From NCBI GenBank assembly GCA_027924585.1, contig BSBM01000423.1, positions 4,550,001 to 4,614,000 on the forward strand: DNA of 64,000 nucleotides, written 5' to 3'. The stretch comes from Larix kaempferi. Lineage: Eukaryota; Streptophyta; Pinopsida; Pinales; Pinaceae. The position numbers and the translations under genes were made by a program. The notes below the pieces were generated by a model. It ran no database searches. It saw nothing but the letters and a program-made list of their open reading frames with translations, and had not been told where the DNA came from. The number at the start of each line of letters is the position of its first letter. Position 1 is the stretch's first letter. This document shows, in pieces, positions 45,892-57,547 of the stretch.

Positions 45892-46512
45892 TGTTGATGT
45901 ATATGTAACTTTGGAATGTATTTCATATATGCATATTGTATTCCTATAGAGCTGTTATTATTCCTCTATACAGAACTATTTGTATTCCTATAGAGATGTT
46001 ATTATTCCTCTATACGGAAGGGTCATAACTTATACTTGATGGGTTATTAGACCACATTGATGGGGTTGGTCCTGTATGAGTTAAGTGGGTAAAAGGGTTA
46101 TTAGACCACCCTATTGGGGGTCGGCCCTGTCAGCATTATGTTATGTGGTTAAGTTAAGGCCGACCTAGTAAAGGTTATTGGGCAAGTCAAGTCAAATATA
46201 AATAGAGTGCGGGAGGCACTCTATTTCATCATTCTATTTCTCACTCACACACTCATTGGAGAGTGGCGCACTTGTGGAGGAGTAGAAGCTGCTCCTAGGA
46301 GGACTATCTCTTATTCTTGGGTTGTATCATTGCTCTTTCTATCTCTGAGGAAGTTGCGGGGTTTTTCACCTTCTTGGTTTTCCCCAGTGAAACTATGTGT
46401 CTCTTGTGTGCTGGCATTATTGTGTCCATGATTCATATGTTGTAGATATGTTGTACATGTTATTCTCTTAGTTAAAGATCTTAGATCAGATTGAAATTCT
46501 GAAAAACTAACA
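45892..46512 (+). repeat. Copia-D 5' LTR
   Basis: 621 bp with TATA box at 46197-46204. It contains a 44-bp tandem duplication near 45943-46030 (TTGTATTCCTATAGAG then ATTCCTCTATAC twice) that the 3' LTR lacks. The duplicated GGGTTATTAGACCAC module lies upstream of the TATA box. Confidence 0.94.
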
Positions 46513-49300
46513 TGGTATCAAAGCTAGCTTGAAAGAAGGCATGGTATGGCATTTATGACACTTGCTCCACTTGCGAAGCTAGGGTTTGATATAGCGAAAA
46601 CCAGTCATCATAGCACTTTCGCTATAAATCCATTTTGGCAAAGTTTTTGGATCTGAAAGTTTTACAGGTAGAATATAATATCCCAATGTACCTTATGTCC
46701 AAAGCAAAGCATCTAATTCGCTGTACTTTTTGTTTTATGGTCCGTATAATATAGGGTTTCTGCCTGTTCCAGATCTCAGTCATAAACAGGTGACCTAGCC
46801 AAAAAGGTCACAAATTGGGCTAGGAAGGTCCAAATGAAATTTCGTAAAAGGTGGCAGGTAGAGCACGGATTGTAATTTCACATCGACTATTTTCAGAGGC
46901 CGAAGTTGAACCAGTGACAAGTGGCACTTTGTACAAGTTCGCTCTCTTGTTTTATCCCATAAACAGGTCACGTTGCGACACTTAGCATAACTCTCTCTCA
47001 AAGAATCCATTTGAGTTCAGACCTATGATTTTGGAAAGATAATAGGTATGGATACAACAGGAAGAATTTTTAGACCCTGTAGATCTAAAATTTCAGAGTT
47101 ACACCAGAAACAATCAGTTGCATATTTTTGTCAAAACAGAATTGGATTTTGAGCACCTTCATTCATGGCTTCGGGAAATTAGGGTTTCGGAGAAAGTTGG
47201 AATTTTTGTAATTGGAGACCATGGATGGATGATCCTCATCAAAATCAAAATTCAGAGACCAAGATCAATTTTTTGTTTGTGTAGAAAGCCGGGCTTGATC
47301 AAACCCTAGTTTGGGACTTTGATCGGAAAGGTGGAAAATTAGGGCTTTTGCAAAAATGGGAACTTTTGAAATCTGTGACCATAGCTGGAAGCTCCTTGGA
47401 AAAATAAAATTTTAGAGCTTTGGATCAAACTATTTGGTTGGGTGAAGCTCCAGGAAACTCAAACCCTAATTCAGGGTCCTCCCTAGTGAATCCGGAAGAT
47501 TGAAAAACAAGCTTGAGGGGTGAAACTTTGCAGTTTTCAAATTCTGAGTATACCAGGTTGATCAACTCATCAAGGCGCATCTTTCTATCCCTTCAGAAGT
47601 TTGAAATTCAAAGTTTGAATTTTTAGGGTTTCTCTGACAAACCCTAATCCAGCTCCAGATCTAGTTTCTGCAATACAAGTGGATTGGGTTAATCCAAGAA
47701 GAGAATGGATTGGTCACTTGCATAAGTGAAGAAGTTCCCGTTTCAAAGGGAGATGAGGCTAAGGCCTTACATAAGAAGATTACAAGCAATCTCGACACGT
47801 ATGACTTACAAGTATGTTTCGAAATCTATTCTTGATTAAGTTTATGGTATGTTTGTCTTCATTAAGGTTAGTACAATCTTGATTAATTTTAGACTTGTCA
47901 TATCACCTTAATAAAATTATGAATGCATGATAGAAGATATTCATTGATTAGGGTTTTCACACTTATGATTATACTAATGCATTGTGATGTTGTATCAGGT
48001 TGATGTTGTCCACTAACATGAAAGATACATCAAGAAAGACAAATCATGTTCTAGTTCAAGAAAATATGATCATGGTGACATGAAGACAAAGATTCATCCA
48101 TTGTCATGGATCACATAGAAGATCTACTTACGAGGTATGTATAACTTGGTTCTATAATGGTTAACTTATGAGATATGCAGGTTACTAGCACAAGTCATTG
48201 AAGAGAACAAGAAGACATCATGTGGGTATGTTAGACATAACTAGCTAACATGCTAATCCAGGTATGTTTTTCCTATATCAAGTTAGAATCCTACCTTGTG
48301 TTAGGATATCTTATATAAGTATACTTAGCATGATTGATTATGATTATTCATGAAGTTATAGGTTGAAGTAATCATGGGTTTAGGCATATTATGCTTCTTA
48401 CTTTGATTGATGGTATGACTAACTAGAAAAATCCTATGGTCAAATACGAATATGCATGAGTAAAAGAATTGTGATATATTATCTGCGTGTAAAATGATCG
48501 TGACTATACATGTTTAAGATTATTGTGTTTTGATAGTATTGAGATTATACTAATGAATGTAGGATTATGTATTAGATATCGAGGATAACACAATGATGAT
48601 ACTAGTAAGTATGCATAGTGATCGAGGATGGATATAAGTTCAAGAACAGGTAATCCAGGAAGCACAGATCAAGAGGGAGCACACTCCAATAGCTTCTACA
48701 AGGATGCAGATATTTAGAGAGAGTTGACCACTTCTCACAATCCACATCAGAATGGAGTTGTAGAAATGAAGCAAAGACTAAGAGGGAGTCAACCCTACAA
48801 CCAAACAAAGATACGTATTTTAATTGTCATTTCTTGTATATTTGTTTGTTTAAATAATATTGTTCAATGATGTATATGCTTATGTTCCTAGACTTAGGGT
48901 GTGTATTATGCATATTAGAATAATTGCATTAATGAACAATATACTACTAATATGCATGTGATGGGTAAGTGGCCTATGGAACTGTACAACAGTCCATTGC
49001 TACTTATCTAGAATGAAACCTCTTTGTTGACATGTTGAGAGTTGTGCACACTCTTAACAATGTTATGGTAGAGATTGGAAGGCATCTAGAAAGTTACAGG
49101 ATATGGATAAATGTTGTATTGAAGCATTGGCTAAGATAATTGCATGACTATATGACATATTTCTTTATGTGTAAGAATTTGTTTTGAAAACTATGAGATG
49201 TTTCTAATCATGCAATTTAACTTGTTTTGTAGGAAAGATCGTATACCATCACCTACAAAAGAAGGACTACAACATTTGTTCAGCAACAAAGTTATCTATT
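46513..49300 (+). other. Copia-D non-coding leader
   Basis: Colinear with the Copia-A leader, including the tandem pair of about 160-bp units (about 47178-47340 and 47341-47490). It has about 600 extra bp near 48120-48700 relative to Copia-A. No gag, protease or integrase domain in any frame. Confidence 0.75.
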
Positions 49301-49329
49301 GAATATATTGAAGTTCCCGGGATTTGGGA

Positions 49330-50828
49330 AGAATGCCATGATCGAGGAGTACCAGTTGATTGTGAAGATGTTTGGGATGTAGTCCCAAGACCTTAAGGGA
49401 AGTGTGTAATGACTTCCAAGTGGATCCACAAGATCAAGCATGCTACAGATGGTAACATAGAAAAATACAAAGAGAGGTTTGTAGCTCGTGGCTTCTCCCA
49501 AAAAGAAGGGATTGATTATGAAGAAACCTTTGCACGTGTAGCCAGATACACTTCCATTAGATCAGTACTTGCTCTGGCTGCAGTGATGAAATGGAAGGTA
49601 CACTAGATGGATGTCAAGACGGCATTCTTGAATGGTGTAGTTGAAGAGGAAGTGTATGTGGAGCAGCCACTCGAGTTTGAGACACATGATAGAGGGACTC
49701 ATGTCTGCAGACTAAAGAAATCCATGTATGGTTTGCAACAAGCAACCAGGACCTGGTATGGCAGGATAGATAGCTTCCTATCTAGTTTGGGCTTTACTAA
49801 GAGTAAAGCGGATTCCAACCTTTACTACAAGTTTGAGGAAGGAAATCCAGTGATACTACTATTGTATGTGGATGACCTGTTTGTGACAAGTGAGGATAGA
49901 TTGATTGCCGATACGAAGAGGAAGCTTGCTGCCGAGTTCGAGCTGAAGGACTTGGGTATGATGCACTACTTTCTAGGTATGGAGGTGTGGCAGAGTGCAG
50001 ATGGAATCTTCCTTGGACAAGGGAAGTATGTGGTAGAGATCCTGAAGAGGCTCGGGATGATGGACTGCAAGGCCATGGTCACACCTATGGCATTGAACCT
50101 GAAGCTTCTGTGTGATGCTTCATCTGAGCTGGTTGATGCCACAATGTATCGTCAAATGATTGGGTCCTTTATGTACCTGACGAATATGAGACCAGACATT
50201 TGCTTTGCGGTGAACACCTTGAGCCAGTACCTTACAGATCCAAGACATGTTCACCTGATAGCTGCAAAGCATATTCTGAGGTACCTGAAGGGTACAGTTG
50301 ACTATGGGCTCAAGTATGATGCGAATCAGAAGTTTAACCTATAGGGTTATGTTGATTCGGATTGGGCAGGAAATTCCATTGATCGGAAGAGCACTTCGGG
50401 GTGTTGCTTCAGTATGGGATCCGGTATGATATCTTGGTTTAAGCAGGAAGCAGTCCTGTGTGGCACTGAGTACAGTCGAAGCAGAGTATGTCGCAGCTTG
50501 TTCGGCTAGTTGTGAGGCAGTATGGCTTAGGAAGCTACTGTCTGATTTGTTTGATCTCCAGTTGAGTGCTACTTGTATATACTTTGACAACCAGAGTTGT
50601 GTGAAGTTGTCAGAGAACCCAGTGTTCCATGACAATTTGAAGTACATTGAGATCAAGTTTCACTATATCAGGGATTTGGTGCAGAGAGGAGCAGTGAAGC
50701 TCCTGTATGTTGCGACAGATGAGCAGATAGCCGATGTGTTGACCAAGCCACTGGCCAGAGTGAAGTTTGAATACTTCATAGGGAGATTTGGTGTACTTCA
50801 GATCAAGATGCGTTCCAGAGGGAAGTGA
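49330..50828 (+). pseudogene. Copia-D reverse transcriptase and RNase H
   Basis: The best preserved pol of the family. Frame 49409-49606 gives KWIHKIKHATDGNIEKYK and RFVARGFSQKEGIDYEETFA. A single stop (49604-49606) precedes 49607-50344 with MDVKTAFLNGVVEEEVYVEQ, LYGLKQAP-like MYGLQQATRTWYGRID and the catalytic YVDD at 49865-49876. RNase H has YVDSDWAGNSIDRKSTSGCC after another stop at 50341; a frameshift near 50455 leads to ALSTVEAEYVAACSASCEAV and FDNQSCVKL, ending LTKPLARVKFEYFIGRFGV. Only two stops and one shift separate it from an open RT-RNase H frame. No gag or integrase. Confidence 0.94.
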
Positions 50829-50849
50829 TGAGTCCGGAGACACAGATGC

Positions 50850-51173
50850 ACATAGAACCATTCTCACATAGTCAGAGGAAAGTCCTTCTACAGTGAGATG
50901 TAAGGGATGGGGCCATTCTCACATGGTTAGAGGAAAAGTATTTCCATGGTGAGATGTAAGGGCTGGGCCATTTTCACATGGTTAGAGGAAAGTCCTTCCA
51001 TGGTGAAATGTAAGGGTTGGGCGAGGCTTTTCCGACATGGTCAAGAGTTTAGTCCTTCCATGGTCGTTGATGTAATTGCCCAGGATTTTCTGACATGGTC
51101 AAGACTTTAGTCCTTCCATGGCCATTGATGTAATTGCCGAGATTTTTTGACATGGTCAAGAGTTTGGTCCTTC
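50850..51173 (+). repeat. Copia-D tandem-repeat zone, left part
   Basis: About five units of 60-75 bp with the words CATTCTCACATGGTTAGAGG, AAAGTCCTTCCATGGTGAGA or GTCGTTGATGTAATTGCC. Copia-E is inserted in this array at CCTTC, and the array continues at 58152. Confidence 0.85.
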
Positions 51174-51777
51174 TGTTGAGATATTGTAACTTCAAAGAAT
51201 ATTATATTTGTACTTTATTATTCCGGAGATGTTTCATTCCTCCGTGAAGATCTTATTGTATATCCGGAGATGTTTATTCCTCCGTCGGAATGTGGTAACT
51301 CGGGTTATTAGACTTCCCTATTGGGGGTCGGCCCTGTACGTGTTATGTGGGTCAAAGGGTTATTAGACCACCCTAGAGGGGTTGGCCCAGTTAGTTGTAG
51401 TGGGGAATTTAACCCATTGGTTAAATACGAGCCTACATGTACTTGTGCAAAATACATGTCAGTGTAGTGTATAAATAGAGGAGGTATGTTCCTCATTATA
51501 CACACTCACTCACTTGAGAAAGGCGCATTTGTGGAGGAGAGGTCTGCTATGGAGGAGAAGGAGCTTATGCTCAGGGTTTGCATCTTTGTATATTGCTGGT
51601 CATCTATATTGAGGAAGCTTTGCTGGGTTTTCTACCCCATGAGGGTTTCCCAGGATAAATCTCTGTCTCTTGTGTTTATGCTATGCTTGTTGTTTCTTCA
51701 GTGATCCTGTATATGCTATTATTGTGAAATGGAATGTAATGCTGCTATTTTATGTCTTAGAATATTGAATTTTAACA
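51174..51777 (+). repeat. Copia-E 5' LTR
   Basis: 604 bp, TGTTGAGATATTG to ATTTTAACA. TATA box at 51470-51477. A CCGGAGATGTTT(C)ATTCCTCCGT word is repeated at the left end. The GGGTTATTAGAC module is duplicated as in the sister elements. Confidence 0.95.
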
Positions 51778-54435
51778 TGGTATCAGAGCTAACCTGAAGG
51801 AAGACAAGGTATGGCACTAAAGACACTTGCTTTACTTACGACAATTTGAAGGTTAGGGTTTTACATAGCAAAAACCAGTCATCGTAGCACTTTCGCTATA
51901 AATCCGTTTTGGCGAAGTTTTCGGATCTGAAATTGTTACAGGACGAAGATAAAATCTCCAGGTACCTTGTGTCCAAAGGACAACCTCTAATTCGTTGTAC
52001 TTTGTGATTTATGATCTGTACAATATAGGGTTTCTGCCTCTTCCAGATCTGAGTCAAAATCAGGTGACCTTGGGAAAAAGGTCATATCTTGGGCTAGGAA
52101 GATCCAAATGAAATTTCGTAAAAATTGACAGGTAGTACACAGTCTACACTATCTCAGAAAACTTTTTCAGAGGCCGAAGTTGAACTAGTGACACGTGGAA
52201 CTCCGTACAAGTGCGCTCTCCTGTATTATCCCATAAACAGGTCATGTTGCGACACTTGGCATAACTCTCTCTCAGAAAATCCAATTGAGGTCATACCTGT
52301 CAGGATGGAAATATAACAGGACGAGCTATCTCAGAAAACGTTTTCAGAGGCCGAAGGTCAAACAGTGACACGTGTCACGCCGTACAAGTTCGCTCTCCTG
52401 TATTTTCCCAAAACAGGTCACGTTGCGACATTTGGCATAACTCTCTCTCAGAACATCCAATTGAGGTCAGACCTATCAGGATGGAAAGCTAACAGGTCAG
52501 GCTATCTCAGAAAACGTTTTCAGACCCTGTGGATCAAAAATTTCGGAGTTACACCAGAAACAATCAGGTACATATTTCTGTCAAAACAGAATTATTTTTT
52601 GGTACCTTCATTCATGACTTCCGGAATTTAGGGCTTTGGAGAAAGTTGGAATTTTTGTAATCGGAGACCACGGCTGGATGCTACTCATCAAAATAGAAAT
52701 TTAGAGACCAAGATCAGAATTTTTGGTTGGGCAGAAGGCCGGGCTTGATTAGACCCTAGTTCGGGACTTTGATCAGAAAAACGGAAAATTAGGGCTTCTG
52801 TAAAAATGGGAATTTTTGAAATCTGTGACCACGGCTGGAAGCTCCTCAGAAAAATAGAAGCTTAGAGATTTGGATCAAAATTTTTGATGGGGCAAAAGAG
52901 TGGGCTTCATCAAACGCCAGTTCAGGGTCACGTCCAGTGAATCCGAAAGTTTCAAAGGCAAAATTGAGGAGCAAAACTTTGCAGTTTTCAAATTCTGAAT
53001 ATATCAGATTGATCAGCTCATCAAGGCGCATATCTCTATCCTTTCGGAAGTTTGAAATTCAAAGTTTGAATTTTTGGGGTTTCTCTGACAAACCCATATC
53101 CAGCTCCAGGTCCAGTTCTTGCAAATCAAGTGGATAGGGTTAATCCTAGAAGAAGATGGATTGGTCACCTACATAAGTGAAGGAGTTCATGTTTCAGAGG
53201 GAGATGAGGCTAAGGCTTTACATAAGGAGATTACAAGCGATCTCGATAGGTATGACTCATCGAGGTATGTTTTGAGATTTGTTCATGATTAAGTTTATGG
53301 TATGTTTGTCTTCATGTTATTACAGTTAGTACAATCTTAATTTTAGATTTGTTGTATCACCTTAACAAAATTATGAATGCATGATAGAAGATATTCATTG
53401 GTTAGGGTGTTGACACTTATGATTGTACTAATGCATTATGGTGTTGTGTGAGGTTGAGGTTGTCTGCTAACAAGATACAGGTACATCACAAAAGACAAAT
53501 CAGGCTCCATGACCATGAAAACATGAAGACAAAGACTCATCCATAATCTTTGTTCTACTTACGAGGTATGTATGACTTCGTTATATTATGCTTAACCTAT
53601 GAGACATGCAGGTTCTAGCTCAGGATCTCTAAATCATTGAAGAGATTGTTTAGGTATATTGTACATAACCAAGTAGGTATACTAATCCAGGTATGTTTCC
53701 CATGAATCTTACCTTGTGTTAGGATCCCTTATATAAGTATACTTGGAATGATTGGTTATGCTTATTCATAAAGTTAGTAATCAAGGGATTATGCATACTA
53801 TATCTTTTATCAATGATATGCATGAGTAAAAGAAGACTTCCCTGAAATCTTGAATACTAATGTTTATTAACTATAATCATGACTATACGTTTTCAAGATT
53901 ATTTAGTACTATAATGTTTTGATAACATTTAGAATATACTAATGAGTGTATGTTTGTGTATGAGATCATGAGGATGACTCTTGAGCATGCACAGTGGTAC
54001 AGAATGAATAGAAGTTCAAAAGACATACAGAAGATCAAGCGGGAGGCAGCCACACAAACATAAAAGATAAGTATTTGAGTTGCTATTTGAAATAGTAATG
54101 ATATTTCCTGCATGCATATTTGTATTCCTAGAATATATAATGCTGAGTGTAAACATTCATAGAGCATTGAACAGTATACAACTAATGTGCATATGTTTGG
54201 ACAAACATTCCATTGTTGCTTGTCTAGAATGAAACCTCTTTGCTGACATGCTGAGAGTTGTGCACACTCTCGATAGTATGTTCTGGTAGAGATGGAAGGC
54301 ATCTAGATAGCCACTGTATGCATACAGGATATGGGAAAGTGTTGTGCCAAAGTAATGGTCAAAATAGTTGCATCACTATGTAAATGATATCTGTATGCAT
54401 AATGGGTTATCTTTTGATGATTATGAAGTATTACT
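51778..54435 (+). other. Copia-E non-coding leader with 177-bp duplication
   Basis: Related to the Copia-A and -D leaders, including the pair of about 160-bp units (about 52626-52790 and 52791-52940). It adds its own tandem duplication of about 177 bp starting CTATCTCAGAAAAC at 52149, 52326 and (partial) 52502. No coding domain is visible. It ends where the antisense arm of the palindrome begins. Confidence 0.75.
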
Positions 54436-55021
54436 AATCATGATCTTCAAGATAGCATAGATCAAATTCTATCGTGTCCTTTATGTGCCTCATCACATAC
54501 TTTGCAACTATCAGGTAAACACATCTAGTTTCCACTAGATACTAACTCAAGGTATTCATAACAAAGCATATATCTAACCTAGTATATGTTAGATAGATCA
54601 AAGACCCAATAATTTGACTGTACAGAGTTATATCCACTAACTCTGAAGAGTTAGCCCCTAACAGCTTCAAGTTGGAATCCATAAGAGTGGCCATTCCAAC
54701 ACCTCAAGTCATATTTCTCAACCAGGGAAAGTATGATGAGAAATATGACTTGAGGTGTTGGAATGGCCACTCTTATGGATTCCAACTTGAAGCTGTTAGG
54801 GGCTAACTCTTCAGAGTTAGTGGATATAACTCTGTACAGTCAAATTATTGGGTCTTTGATCTATCTAACATATACTAGGTTAGATATATGCTTTGTTATG
54901 AACACCTTGAGTTAGTATCTAGTGGAAACTAGATGTGTTTACCTGATAGTTGCAAAGTATGTGATGAGGCACATAAAGGACACGATAGAATTTGATCTAT
55001 GCTATCTTGAAGATCATGATT
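54436..55021. repeat. 285-bp-arm inverted repeat in the Copia-E RT region
   Basis: Left arm 54436-54720 and right arm 54737-55021 are reverse complements at 284 of 285 positions; the only mismatch I found is in GGTATTCAT against GGTGTTCAT. The spacer is 16 nt (54721-54736). The right arm is the sense RT segment before RNase H (DSNLKLLGANSSELVD, then a Y-QIIGSLIYLT block, and IVAKYVMRHIKDTIEF). The left arm is the same segment in antisense, placed where the RT N-terminal half lies in Copia-A and -D. The LTR-driven transcript would fold into a nearly perfect 285-bp stem. Confidence 0.97.
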
Positions 55022-55455
55022 CAGATTCTGACTGGGCAGGAAGTGTATAAGACAAGAAGAACACATCGAGAGGATGTTATTGTCTGGGATTAGCCATGAT
55101 CTCGTGGTTTAGCTGGAAGCAGTCTAGTGTGGCTCTCAGCACAAGCGGATTATAGGGCTGCTTGCTCTGCTAGTTGTGAAGAAGTTTGGCTTTAGGATTG
55201 TTTGACTTAGAGATAGAACCAACTGAGATCCTATATGATAATTAGAGTTGTATCAAGATGACATAGAATCTAGTGTTCCATGATAAGTCAAAGAACATAG
55301 GGAACTAACAAGATATGACGCAGAAAGGAACTCTAAAAGTTTGAATTTGTAACAGGTTACCGTTGTACTAACCAAACCTCTGTCTCGAGTGAAGTCTGAA
55401 TACTTCTGAGACAAACTTGGTGTAGTTCAAAAGGACCCTCCTCGAAAGGGGGAGT
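54737..55455 (+). pseudogene. Copia-E RT end and RNase H remnant
   Basis: Sense frame: GMATLMDSNLKLLGANSSEL and IIGSLIYLTYTRLDICFVMN from the RT end, then SDSDWAGSV and KKNTSRGCYCLGLAMISWF from RNase H, ending near TKPLSRVKSEYF. There are many stops and a shift (for example at 54912 and 55049). The RT catalytic YVDD half is missing altogether. Confidence 0.9.
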
Positions 55456-55589
55456 AGTATAGTCACTACTGATGAGATTGTCTCATCGAACAACAAGGTC
55501 GATGATGAGGTAACCTGTTCTCTACACCCAGTTACTTAAGAAATTTTTAGATTTAGGACTCTTATACTTAGAATACTTAGCTTTACTAA

Positions 55590-55975
55590 TACATGCTTTT
55601 GATGATAGATGTATTGGTGAGAATACATGCTAGATGTATACATGTTTTGGTGTGATGTATACATGTTTTGATGCTAGATGTATTAGTAAGAATACATGCT
55701 AGATGTATACATGTTTTGGTGTGATGTATACATGTTTTGATGTTAGATGTATTAGTAAGAATACATGCTAGTTGTGATGTATACATGTTTTGATGTTAGA
55801 TGTATTAGTAAGAATACATGCTAGATGTGATGTATACATGTTTTGATGTATTAGTAAGAATACATGCTAGTTGTGATGTACACATGTTTTGATGTGATGT
55901 ATACATGTTTTGATGTACACATGTTTTGATGTGATGAATACATGTTTTGATGTGATACATGATTGTACCTGTATG
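55590..55975 (+). repeat. Copia-E tandem array 1 (ATACATG words)
   Basis: Diverged units of about 40-67 bp built from TGATGTTAGATGTATTAGTA, AGAATACATGCTAG and TGTGATGTATACATGTTTTG. Six or more partial units. ATACATGTTTTG and its context change length from unit to unit. Confidence 0.85.
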
Positions 55976-55985
55976 GATGAGAATA

Positions 55986-56505
55986 CAGTTGAGGGGATTG
56001 GATCATCCCTGGACTTTCAGTCCTAAAGAGAGCCGTAGACGTGAGGTCTCCGAGAATGAAGTCCTTAGTGGACAGTTGAGGGGATTGGATCATCCCTGGA
56101 CTTTCAGTCCTAAAGAGAGCCGTAGACGTGAGGTCTCCGAGAATGAAGTCCTTAGTGGACAGTTGAGGGGATTGGATCATCCCTGGACTTTCAGTCCTAA
56201 AGAGAGCCGTAGACGTGAGGTCTCCGAGAATGAAGTCCTTAGTGGACAGTTGAGGGGATTGGATCATCCCTGGACTTTCAGTCCTAAAGAGAGCCGTAGA
56301 CGTGAGGTCTCCGAGAATGAAGTCCTTGGTGGACTTGAGGGGATTGGATCATCCCTGGACTTTCAGTCCTAAAGAGAGCCGTAGACGAGAGGTCTCCGAG
56401 AATGAAGTCCTTGGTGGACTTGAGGGGATTGGATCATCCCTGGAATTTCAGTCCTAAAGAGAGCCGTAGACGTGAGGTCTCCGAGAATAGAGGATAGGAC
56501 TGCAT
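55986..56505 (+). repeat. Copia-E tandem array 2, 87-bp unit, six copies
   Basis: Units start CAGTTGAGGGGATTGG at 55986, 56073, 56160 and 56247 (exactly 87 bp apart), then at about 56334 and 56419 in a slightly shorter form. The first four are almost identical. Each carries GGGGATTGGATCATCCC, GAGCCGTAGACG and GGTCTCCGAGAATGAAGTCC. As 87 is a multiple of three, open frames appear on both strands without being genes. Confidence 0.95.
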
Positions 56506-56517
56506 CGTCCCTGGACC

Positions 56518-57060
56518 TTAGTTCAAAATGTACGTGATGGGGATTGCATCATCCCAGAACTGATAGTTCAAAATGTACGTGATGGGGATTGCATCATCCC
56601 GGAACTGATAGTTCAAAATGTACGTGATAGGGATTGCATCATCGCGGAACTGATAGTTCAAAATGTACGTGATGGGGATTGCATCATCCCGGAACTGATA
56701 GTTCAAAATGTACGTGACGGGGATTGCATCATCCCGGAACTGATAGTTCAAAATGTACGTGATAGGGATTGCATCATCCCGGAACTGATAGTTCAAAATG
56801 TACGTGATAGGGATTGCATCATCCTGGAACTGATAGTTCAAAATGTACGTGATGGGGATTGCATCATCCCGGAACTGATAGTTCAAAATGTACGTGATGG
56901 GGATTGCATCATCCCGGAACTGATAGTTCAAAATGTACGTGATGGGGATTGCATCATCCCGGAATTGATAGTTCAAAATGTACGTGATGGGGATTGTATC
57001 ATCCCCGGACTTCGGTCCCTGAATTGATCCGTAGACGAATGGTCTCCGAGAAAGAGATTG
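56518..57060 (+). repeat. Copia-E tandem array 3, 45-bp unit, about eleven copies
   Basis: The unit is GTTCAAAATGTACGTGATGG then GGATTGCATCATCCCGGAACTG and ATA, with few substitutions between copies. It shares the 17-bp core GGGGATTGCATCATCCC with array 2. The right end (57001-57060) is again an array-2-like unit with CCGTAGACGAATGGTCTCCG, so array 3 grew inside array 2. Confidence 0.95.
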
Positions 57061-57075
57061 TATTGATGATGTATC

Positions 57076-57400
57076 GGTGTGATGACGATGCTGCTGATCA
57101 TGTGATGACGATGCTGCTGATCGTGTGATGACGATGTTGCTGATTGTGTGATGACGATGCTGCTGATCGTGTGATGACGATGCTGCTGATCGTGTGATGA
57201 CGATGCTGTTGATCATGTGATGACGATGCTGCTGATCGTGTGATGACGATGCTGCTGATCGTGTGATGACGATGCTGCTGATCGTGTGATGACGATGCTA
57301 TTGATCGTGTGATGACGATGCTGCTGATCGTGTGATGACGATGCTGCTGATCGTGTGATGACGATGCTGCTGATCGTATGAAGACGATGCTAAAGATCGT
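57076..57400 (+). repeat. Copia-E tandem array 4, 23-bp unit, about fourteen copies
   Basis: Unit GTGATGACGATGCTGCTGAT plus CGT, period 23 bp, with only scattered changes. It ends before the unique pre-PPT segment (57400-57536). Confidence 0.95.
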
Positions 57401-57547
57401 GATGTTGATGATTGATGTTGACAGTGATGTTCCAGTAACTACTTGAGTTACTGATGATGTTGAGAAAGCTTCCAGTAATTTATAGATGTATCATGTATGA
57501 TGACTCCTTGCAGATGTTGTTATAATATCCTTCTCGTTAAGGGGGAG

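Noticed and set aside
51486-51704. 72-residue ORF identical in both Copia-E LTRs (also 57860-58078)
   Set aside because: It lies downstream of the LTR TATA box in the R/U5 part; identity only reflects LTR youth. No domain and no conservation in the A or D LTRs beyond DNA similarity.
48600-54300. Short frames in the Copia-D and Copia-E leaders as captured host exons
   Set aside because: No splice-site pattern or recognisable domain; the leader is colinear among the three elements and looks non-coding.
55959-56372. Repeated-peptide frames on both strands over the 87-bp units
   Set aside because: 87 is a multiple of three; both strands are open for the same reason. Not a protein repeat family.
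56518-57216. 232-residue minus-strand frame of repeated 15-residue units
   Set aside because: The 45-bp unit is a multiple of three, so open frames arise automatically. It lies antisense in the repeat zone of Copia-E and has no start context or known fold.
57076-57400. CRISPR-like appearance of regular short repeats
   Set aside because: There are no unique spacers; units are contiguous, and the context is a plant retrotransposon.
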